Assembly (NCBI GenBank): GCA_007134665.1 | Contig: SLKH01000064.1 | Location: forward strand, 1 to 12,619 | Length of the DNA: 12,619 bases | Direction: 5' to 3' | DNA from: Balneolaceae bacterium | GTDB taxonomy: Bacteria > Bacteroidota > Rhodothermia > Balneolales > Balneolaceae | In this document: positions 8,433 through 12,619 of the stretch, one piece after another | How the letters are laid out: every line of letters starts with the position of its first letter | Numbering within the stretch: the stretch's first letter is position 1 | Position numbers and translations under genes: made by a program | The notes under the pieces: generated by a model | The model's input: the letters and a program-made list of their open reading frames with translations, nothing else | What the model was told of the DNA's origin: nothing | The model's database searches: none

Positions 8433-8448
8433 CCCGGAGGGCAAAAAA
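8432..8448. repeat. Short GC hairpin beside the 15-bp inverted repeat (hairpin C)
   Basis: GCCC (8432-8435), GGA and GGGC (8439-8442) form a small GC stem directly abutting hairpin B, and are followed by six A residues on the plus strand. On the minus strand the T-run precedes the stem, so it does not have terminator geometry in either direction. It matters mainly as part of the compact hairpin cluster. Confidence 0.4.
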
Positions 8449-8512
8449 GAAATCAGGTATAAAAAATGTGTATTTAAAGGGTAGTATAGTTAGATGAAAG
8501 CCAATTGATAAT

Positions 8513-8553
8513 CATAAAAAAACCCTCAGGATTTACTCAATCCTGAAGGTTTT
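8513..8553 (-). terminator. Intrinsic terminator of rplU-rpmA
   Basis: Read on the minus strand, 35 bp beyond the rpmA stop, AAAACCTTCAGGATT pairs with AATCCTGAGGGTTTT across a 5-base loop (8534-8538). One T-G wobble is the only imperfection, and a run of seven Ts follows (complement of 8516-8522). The wobble becomes a C-A mismatch on the plus strand, so the minus-strand direction is favoured. This closes the ribosomal operon before the FAH-family gene. Confidence 0.87.
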
Positions 8554-8587
8554 AAATGAAAATTCCCAATAAATTATCTACATGCGG

Positions 8588-8839
8588 TTATACCGGGTCG
8601 ATATGAACATATTTTTTCCCACTGCGTGTCTTAAACGTAACCAGGCCATCAGCAGTGGCAAAAAGTGTATCATCGCCACCGCGGCCTACATTTTCACCAG
8701 GATGAAATTTGGTACCGCGCTGACGGATAATGATATTCCCGGCCTTTACACGCTGGCCGCCAAATTTTTTCACACCAAGACGTTTTGATTCCGAATCGCG
8801 TCCGTTTTTGGTTGAACCCTGACCTTTCTTATGAGCCAT
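8588..8839 (-). CDS. rpmA: 50S ribosomal protein L27
   Basis: An 83-residue L27, normal length, a component of the large ribosomal subunit whose N-terminal tail reaches the peptidyl-transferase centre. The opening MAHKKGQGSTKNGRDSESKRLGVK is the canonical form without the cleavable N-terminal extension found in Firmicutes. Conserved GGQRVKAGNIIIRQRG and HPGENVGRGGDDTLFA follow. It lies 25 bp after rplU in the universally conserved L21-L27 order. It has the clearest Shine-Dalgarno sequence in this window (AAAGGAGA), fitting a highly translated gene. A strong terminator follows the stop. Confidence 0.98.
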   Translation of the reverse strand: MAHKKGQGSTKNGRDSESKRLGVKKFGGQRVKAGNIIIRQRGTKFHPGENVGRGGDDTLFATADGLVTFKTRSGKKYVHIDPV

Positions 8840-8844
8840 AATGT

Positions 8845-8852
8845 TCTCCTTT
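8845..8852 (-). promoter_or_regulatory. Ribosome binding site of rpmA
   Basis: AAAGGAGA on the minus strand ends 5 bases before the rpmA ATG. It is noteworthy because most other genes in the window have no recognisable Shine-Dalgarno sequence, as is common in Bacteroidota-related bacteria. Confidence 0.65.
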
Positions 8853-8864
8853 AATAAATTTTAC

Positions 8865-9173
8865 CTATGATATTTTTTCAATTTGAAGCTGCGTCAATAG
8901 CTGCCTGTGGCCTCGTTTTACTTTATAGCCTTTTCTTCGTTTCTTTTTGAAAACAATCACTTTGTCACCTTTGAGGTGATCAACGATTTTGGCATCTACT
9001 TTTGCGCCGTCAATAACGGGCTGACCTACTTTTACCTTATCCTTGTCATCTTTGATGAGTAACACACGGTCGAAAGAGATTTTTTCATCATCTGTATTCA
9101 GCCTGTTTACAAAAATACGGTCGTTTTCGGATACCTTGTATTGATGCCCGCCTATTTCTACAACAGCGTACAT
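8865..9173 (-). CDS. rplU: 50S ribosomal protein L21
   Basis: A 102-residue L21, within one residue of the usual length, a 23S rRNA-binding protein of the large subunit. The start MYAVVEIGGHQYKV and the basic C-terminal KKKRRKGYKVKRGHRQ signature are diagnostic. It is the first gene of the rplU-rpmA operon. Its promoter must lie in the 103 bp before the divergent small ORF at 9277. No Shine-Dalgarno sequence is visible, in contrast with rpmA. Confidence 0.98.
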   Translation of the reverse strand: MYAVVEIGGHQYKVSENDRIFVNRLNTDDEKISFDRVLLIKDDKDKVKVGQPVIDGAKVDAKIVDHLKGDKVIVFKKKRRKGYKVKRGHRQLLTQLQIEKIS

Positions 9174-9276
9174 AAGTTTAATTGATTAAATATTTCCGTT
9201 TTCAGATAGAAAAGAAATATAAGAGTAATAATTTCGAAAAGAAAGTACTGAAGTTTATGAACTTTATTGTCTGATC

Positions 9277-9495
9277 ATGTATCTTGAAAACAAAAAATTT
9301 GATATGAAAAAATTACCGGATCTGCATAATCAGGCTTTGGCATTTAAAAATAAAAAAAGGCTTCAGCATGATGGTGGCCGTGCATGGATTAAGGATTCTC
9401 AACTTCATGAAGCAAGGAGTGGTGTCAACGGCCGATTTGAAACCATTCGGGAAAAACTGGATCGCGTATCCGCTCAGAAACAGCCGTCAGTATAG
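9277..9495 (+). CDS. Small hypothetical protein, 72 aa
   Basis: An unrecognised 72-residue basic ORF, rich in Lys, Arg, Asn and Gln, with no signal peptide, membrane segment or cysteine. The centre reads HDGGRAWIKDSQLHEARSG and the C-terminal part is probably helical. An alternative start at 9304 (MKKLPDLH) would give 63 residues. It fills the gap between divergent rplU and convergent lexA with no overlap of either, and its codon choice resembles that of neighbouring genes, which favours a real gene over a chance frame. No Shine-Dalgarno sequence is visible. I cannot assign a function; the position beside lexA gives no evidence of an SOS role. Confidence 0.5.
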   Translation: MYLENKKFDMKKLPDLHNQALAFKNKKRLQHDGGRAWIKDSQLHEARSGVNGRFETIREKLDRVSAQKQPSV

Positions 9496-9530
9496 TCAGT
9501 TTCCTTGACTCTGAGATGAACAAGCTGTTT

Positions 9531-10208
9531 TCAGGTTTTTATACGTCTTTTCTTTGCAGGCAAAGTAGCACCGGCCCTGTAAATTCCGTTTCGATTTACA
9601 TGGCCTACATATTTCCCGATTACCCGGACTTCTTCAAATAGTTCGGGTTCAATAATGATGTCATCATATTCATCATTGGCAGGTTCCAGCCGCAGGCCGT
9701 TCTCATCCTTGTAAATTCTTTTCAAACTTGTTTCTCCATTGTACAGGACTGCACCAATATCACCTTCATTGATGTCCGAGTCCATCAGAAGAACAAAATC
9801 TCCATCATAAATTTCAGCATCCTTCATACTCATGCCCGAAACCCTCAATGCAAACAGATTGTCCATGTTTGGGAACAGTGTTTCCAGTGTGATCTTTCCC
9901 AAATCAGCTTCAACGGCTTCCTGCAGGTATCCTGCAGCGATTAAACCACGTACAGGAATTCCGGAGCTGTCATGTTCTTCAAATACATGATCAAGTTTCG
10001 GATGAATATCATATTCATCTTCATCGGTTTTAATCAGGTAATCTTTTTTCAGTAAGGCTTGTATATTCTGTGTAACACTGTTGGGTGACTTATAGCCAAA
10101 GTGCTCGGCAATTTCCCGATAGGTAGGCCAAACATCGTGGTCACTCTTGTAGTCCACGATGAAATCAAAAAATTTCTTCTGTTTCCTGGTTAGTTGTGCA
10201 TGATCCAT
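9531..10208 (-). CDS. lexA: LexA SOS repressor (S24 autoprotease)
   Basis: A 225-residue LexA, slightly longer than the E. coli protein because of a longer linker and a basic C-terminal tail (KKRRIKT). Residues 1-65 are a winged helix-turn-helix (WPTYREIAEHFGYKSPNSVTQNI). The linker carries the Ala-Gly self-cleavage site at A92-G93 in GLIAAGYLQEA. The catalytic serine is S127 in SGMSM and the activating lysine is K163 in TSLKR, so RecA-stimulated autocleavage should be intact. It represses DNA-damage-response genes and normally its own gene. No known LexA-box consensus is recognised upstream, but a direct repeat CACAT-N6-CACAT lies 18-33 bp before the start. No imuB, dnaE2, recA or umuDC neighbour is present here. 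It is the only gene on its strand between the repeat element and the small convergent ORF. Confidence 0.96.
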   Translation of the reverse strand: MDHAQLTRKQKKFFDFIVDYKSDHDVWPTYREIAEHFGYKSPNSVTQNIQALLKKDYLIKTDEDEYDIHPKLDHVFEEHDSSGIPVRGLIAAGYLQEAVEADLGKITLETLFPNMDNLFALRVSGMSMKDAEIYDGDFVLLMDSDINEGDIGAVLYNGETSLKRIYKDENGLRLEPANDEYDDIIIEPELFEEVRVIGKYVGHVNRNGIYRAGATLPAKKRRIKT

Positions 10209-10225
10209 AGCGGTCTGTTATGTTA

Positions 10226-10241
10226 ATGTGCAATATATGTG
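10226..10241 (-). promoter_or_regulatory. Direct repeat upstream of lexA, candidate operator
   Basis: On the minus strand CACAT occurs twice with a 6-base spacer, an 11-base period of one helical turn, 18-33 bp before the lexA ATG. Some LexA groups (alphaproteobacterial GTTC-N7-GTTC) bind direct repeats, so this is a possible autoregulatory site. It is short and AT-rich and could be chance. Confidence 0.2.
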
Positions 10242-10340
10242 TAATAAATAAATATTCCTGATGAATGACAAGCCCGGTTTTAAAAAAATTATCAGAATTA
10301 GCTGTTAAGTTGGATAATCGGGATGTGATCGGGCGATTTT

Positions 10341-10377
10341 CAGGGCTCAGGGCTCAGGGCTCAGGGCTCAGGGCTCA
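10341..10377. repeat. Tandem heptamer array CAGGGCT x5
   Basis: Five exact tandem copies of CAGGGCT, plus two further bases, run from 10341 to 10377 in the spacer between lexA and the GNAT gene. Exact 7-bp units suggest slippage-prone expansion. Degenerate units of the same period continue on the right (10378-10448), so the array is part of a larger element. Confidence 0.97.
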
Positions 10378-10448
10378 AAATTCAAGAGGCCGAAGGCCGG
10401 GAGCGGAGGACAGGTTCAACCTTGAGACTTGTGCCTTGAATCCTGCTC
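10341..10448. repeat. Intergenic heptamer repeat element with inverted flanks
   Basis: To the right of the exact array comes a GC-rich core containing GGCCGAAGGCC, then degenerate heptamers whose minus-strand form is CAGGATT, CAAGGCA, CAAGTCT and CAAGGTT. The two sides thus carry CARG-type heptamers facing inward, and ATTCAAG (10380-10386) pairs with CTTGAAT (10435-10441). The element ends against the stop codon of the GNAT gene. Similar CAAG-type heptamer strings occur between genes in many Bacteroidota, from general recollection. It may be an interspersed repeat; copies elsewhere cannot be seen from this window. Confidence 0.6.
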
Positions 10449-11276
10449 TCACCCAAGCTGACAAATATAATTTGGACGAAGATAGGCGAGTTTGAATCCG
10501 AATCTACGCAAATTCCGGAAAGAAGCTGAACCTTTTTCAGGTGTATCTTCTGCTGTTTCACTAAACAGGTAACGACACCCCATTTCACGTGCGTCCTGAA
10601 TACGCCGGGCAAGCAGGGCACTTTGGGCTCCACGGCCACGATATTTTTCCAGTGTCCCGGCCATTGCAAGGGATCCGTATTCACCATTGACATACAGTGA
10701 AGCTGCTGCTATGGGAGTATCTCCATCAACGGCAAAGTAGTGGTGATAACCTGGTTGTTCGACGGTTTTGGAGAGCAAATGTGACAGAATATCCTTATAG
10801 GAGTCCCACCCAAATGGCTGGATAATAATTTCACCAAACAGATCAGCATAGTCTTCATCAATCCGGATGATGTTTACATCCGTTTTCGGCTTCGGAATTT
10901 TGACATCAGTTTTACGATATAGTTTAGCCCAGTGATTATAATATTTCAGGCCATTTTTCTCGAGGTTCTCTATCAAATCTTTCGGGCGGGCAAAAGGGCT
11001 AACCTGAACAAAAAAACGATTGACTCCTACTCCACTAAAAAAACGCAGGATAGATTTTATCTGACCATTGGTTGCCGGCTCTTCCAACCCAAGGCCTATT
11101 ACGCGGTTGTAGGCAAGTACATCAACTTCTGGGATGGCACCGATAAAATATGGCCTGGTTGGGTCAGTGACAGCTGCAGATCCGGATTGTTGATACAGAA
11201 CCTGCCAGTAAAGCCATTCATTTCGCTCAATTTGAACCCGTATGGATGAATCCAAAACGGGAGTTCTTGTTTTCAT
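10449..11276 (-). CDS. GNAT family N-acetyltransferase
   Basis: A 275-residue predicted cytoplasmic acetyl-CoA-dependent N-acetyltransferase of unknown substrate. The C-terminal part, about residues 133-275, is a GNAT domain. A beta strand (SLAMAGTL) leads into the acetyl-CoA pyrophosphate loop YRGRGAQSALL at 212-222, then a helix RRIQDAREMG and the late motif NLRRFGF at 255-261. The first 130 residues form an extra N-terminal domain with little recognisable motif, possibly a degenerate second GNAT fold. A GGGAG Shine-Dalgarno-like sequence lies 4 bases before the ATG. The upstream 145 bp hold a 9-bp inverted repeat and a 16-bp direct repeat. The stop codon abuts the heptamer repeat element, so the last codons could have been altered by it. 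The family acetylates proteins, small amines or antibiotics; none can be singled out. Confidence 0.85.
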   Translation of the reverse strand: MKTRTPVLDSSIRVQIERNEWLYWQVLYQQSGSAAVTDPTRPYFIGAIPEVDVLAYNRVIGLGLEEPATNGQIKSILRFFSGVGVNRFFVQVSPFARPKDLIENLEKNGLKYYNHWAKLYRKTDVKIPKPKTDVNIIRIDEDYADLFGEIIIQPFGWDSYKDILSHLLSKTVEQPGYHHYFAVDGDTPIAAASLYVNGEYGSLAMAGTLEKYRGRGAQSALLARRIQDAREMGCRYLFSETAEDTPEKGSASFRNLRRFGFKLAYLRPNYICQLG

Positions 11277-11288
11277 AAATCTCCCATT

Positions 11289-11395
11289 TTAATTAATGCT
11301 ATAATTTAATTAAGCAAATAAGCACGAGAAATTCTATATGATCGACAGAATTATAATGGTATCGATTAAACGATCATATTTAATTAATGATATAA
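11289..11395. repeat. Direct repeat pair (16 bp, 15/16 identical) upstream of GNAT gene
   Basis: TTAATTAATGCTATAA (11289-11304) recurs as TTAATTAATGATATAA (11380-11395), 91 bp apart, in the spacer between the GNAT start and the end of the dehydrogenase gene. They flank the 9-bp inverted repeat. The copies could be paired regulator sites, duplicated promoter elements or target-site-like relics. The AT-rich content lowers the significance. Confidence 0.55.
11336..11379. repeat. 9-bp inverted repeat upstream of GNAT gene
   Basis: ATATGATCG (11336-11344) and CGATCATAT (11371-11379) are perfectly complementary across 26 bases, 60-103 bp upstream of the GNAT start. No T-run follows on either strand. 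The position suits an operator or looped regulatory site; the function is unproven. Confidence 0.55.
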
Positions 11396-11421
11396 GGCAG
11401 GTTGAATATGAAGGTATTTTT

Positions 11422-12619
11422 TCAGGTGTCATTTCCTCTTGGTACAAATGCCTGAATACCGGTTATTTCACGTCCGAGAATTAATCCGTGAATATCGTAT
11501 GTACCCTCATACGTATTTACCGATTCAAGATTTACCATGTGGTGGATGACTCTGTATTCTCCGGTGATTCCATTTCCACCGTGCATATCACGGGCAACCC
11601 GTGCAATTTCAAGTGCTTTCCCGCAATTATGGCGTTTCGCAAGCGAAGTCATTGCGTGATGGTCGCGACCATTATCTTTCAGTTTGCCAAGACGCCAGGA
11701 AAGCATCTGCATGGTAGTTATATCGGTCAGCATATCGGCAAGTTTGGTCTGTGGAATCTGATTGGCAGCTATGGGAAAACCAAACTGTTTTCGTTCCTGA
11801 ACGTACTTTCTCGCTTTTTGGTAGCAAAATTCAGCAGCACCGGTAACTCCCCATGCAATGCCATAACGGGCACTGTTGAGACACATAAAGGGGCCTTTCA
11901 AGCCCCTGATCTCAGGAAATATATTTTCATCCGGTACAAATACATCTTCCATCACAAGTTCTCCGGTAGATGACGCCCGGAGGCTCATCTTGTGTTTTGT
12001 GACAGGTGCCGTGAATCCTTCAGTTTCTTTTTCTATTAAAAAACCCCGAATAACTCCTTCACTGTTTTTTGATTCTTTCGCTTTCGCCCATACAACTGCA
12101 AGGTCTGCAATGGGAGAGTTCGTAATCCACATTTTTGCACCGTTGAGTATCCACCCATTATCAGTTTTTACAGCAGTAGTTGTCATTGACCCCGGATCAG
12201 ACCCATGGTCGGGTTCCGTAAGGCCAAAACAGCCAATCATCTCTCCGGAGGCAAGCCTGGGAAGGTATTTTTCCTTCTGTTCATTCGTTCCAAAAATAGA
12301 AATCGGATACATAACCAATGAAGATTGAACAGACATAAAGGAGCGATACCCGGAGTCGACCCTTTCAACTTCCCTTGCAAGCAGTCCATAGGCGATCTGG
12401 CTGGCACCGGCTCCTCCATATTTCGGATCAATTGTCGCACCCAGAAGGCCAAGATCTCCCATTTCACGTGCAATTTCCAAATCAAATATCTCCTCCTGGT
12501 TTCCTTTCAGGGCACGGGGTTCAAGTTTGGATTGAGCGTATTCACGAGCCGTTTCCATGATCATCCGCTCATCTTCGCTGAGTTCAGACTCAAATAAGTA
12601 GCTATCGTCAATATTAAAC
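11422..12619 (-). CDS. gcdH: Glutaryl-CoA dehydrogenase, 5' end outside window
   Basis: A partial gene encoding an FAD-dependent acyl-CoA dehydrogenase that oxidises and decarboxylates glutaryl-CoA to crotonyl-CoA, passing electrons to ETF, in lysine and tryptophan breakdown. The C-terminus NTYEGTYDIHGLILGREITG matches the mammalian enzyme signature. The Glu of YEGT is the catalytic base (equivalent to human Glu370; residue 353 counted from the ATG at 12564). Other family blocks are GYRSFMSVQSSLVM, GCFGLTEPDHGSDP, WITNSPIADLAVVWA and ARYGIAWGVTGAAEFC. The first ATG in frame is at 12564, but the frame stays open through the preceding 18 codons to the window edge. Those codons read FNIDDSYLFESELSEDERM, as expected for the family N-terminus, so the true start is a few codons beyond 12619. 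No terminator is visible after the stop. Confidence 0.92.
   Translation of the reverse strand, partial: FNIDDSYLFESELSEDERMIMETAREYAQSKLEPRALKGNQEEIFDLEIAREMGDLGLLGATIDPKYGGAGASQIAYGLLAREVERVDSGYRSFMSVQSSLVMYPISIFGTNEQKEKYLPRLASGEMIGCFGLTEPDHGSDPGSMTTTAVKTDNGWILNGAKMWITNSPIADLAVVWAKAKESKNSEGVIRGFLIEKETEGFTAPVTKHKMSLRASSTGELVMEDVFVPDENIFPEIRGLKGPFMCLNSARYGIAWGVTGAAEFCYQKARKYVQERKQFGFPIAANQIPQTKLADMLTDITTMQMLSWRLGKLKDNGRDHHAMTSLAKRHNCGKALEIARVARDMHGGNGITGEYRVIHHMVNLESVNTYEGTYDIHGLILGREITGIQAFVPRGNDT

Noticed and set aside
9494..9510. AGTCA/TGACT stem after the small ORF as a terminator.
   Set aside because: A 5-bp stem without a T-run.
10265..10495. 76-codon plus-strand frame through the heptamer array.
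   Set aside because: Its content is set by the 7-bp repeat (repeating Gly-Leu-Arg-Ala-Gln-type residues), and it overlaps the GNAT gene end; no support for coding.
11488..11973. 161-codon plus-strand open frame.
   Set aside because: It lies wholly antisense to the conserved glutaryl-CoA dehydrogenase, whose motifs fix the coding frame; its translation looks like no protein.
159..12619. A glutaryl-CoA degradation cluster formed by gcdH and the thiolase.
   Set aside because: The genes are at opposite ends with about 10 kb of unrelated genes, opposite-strand genes and a terminator between them; a pathway link is possible, a cluster is not supported.

Overview
The window looks like ordinary chromosomal (core-genome) DNA of a moderately AT-rich bacterium of the Bacteroidota/Balneolota side of the FCB group. 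This is an inference from four things: protein style (long M23 peptidase with a beta-rich tail, TPR lipoproteins, a glutaryl-CoA dehydrogenase of the mitochondrial type), mostly missing Shine-Dalgarno sequences, a canonical LexA, and a heptamer-type intergenic repeat. A Balneolaceae-like marine or halophilic member is my best guess; the sequence does not prove it. I see no phage, plasmid, IS element, CRISPR array, tRNA or rRNA.

Layout, left to right. Positions 159-5215 hold four minus-strand genes. Transcription runs from two related TPR lipoproteins (3902-5215, then 2656-3882) into a PLP-dependent trans-sulfuration enzyme (1506-2642) with gaps of 19 and 13 bp, and then, after 168 bp, into an acetyl-CoA acetyltransferase (159-1337). 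A RidA enamine/imine deaminase (5392-5775, plus strand) is divergent from this cluster. It converges on an M23 metallopeptidase (5792-7711, minus), whose start overlaps the end of a fumarylacetoacetate-hydrolase-family gene (7695-8348). A hairpin-rich spacer (8349-8587) separates these from the ribosomal pair rplU-rpmA (minus), which ends in a clear intrinsic terminator. A small unrecognised ORF (9277-9495, plus) faces lexA (9531-10208, minus). A heptamer repeat element fills the spacer between lexA and the end of a GNAT acetyltransferase (10449-11276, minus). The window ends inside a glutaryl-CoA dehydrogenase gene (11422 to beyond 12619, minus); its true start lies outside the window.

Functional links are modest. 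The dehydrogenase makes crotonyl-CoA from glutaryl-CoA, and a thiolase such as the one at the left edge would finish that route to acetyl-CoA, but the two genes are about 10 kb apart and not co-transcribed. RidA detoxifies reactive enamines made by PLP enzymes, and its divergent neighbour cluster contains one such enzyme. rplU-rpmA is the conserved L21-L27 pair. No intergenic stretch exceeds 300 bases. The longest (8349-8587 and 10209-10448, about 240 bases each) hold the hairpin cluster and the heptamer repeat respectively. I found no convincing new multi-gene system. The most interesting unexplained signals are non-coding: the inverted-repeat cluster at 8378-8442, the heptamer element at 10341-10448, and the repeats at 11289-11395.
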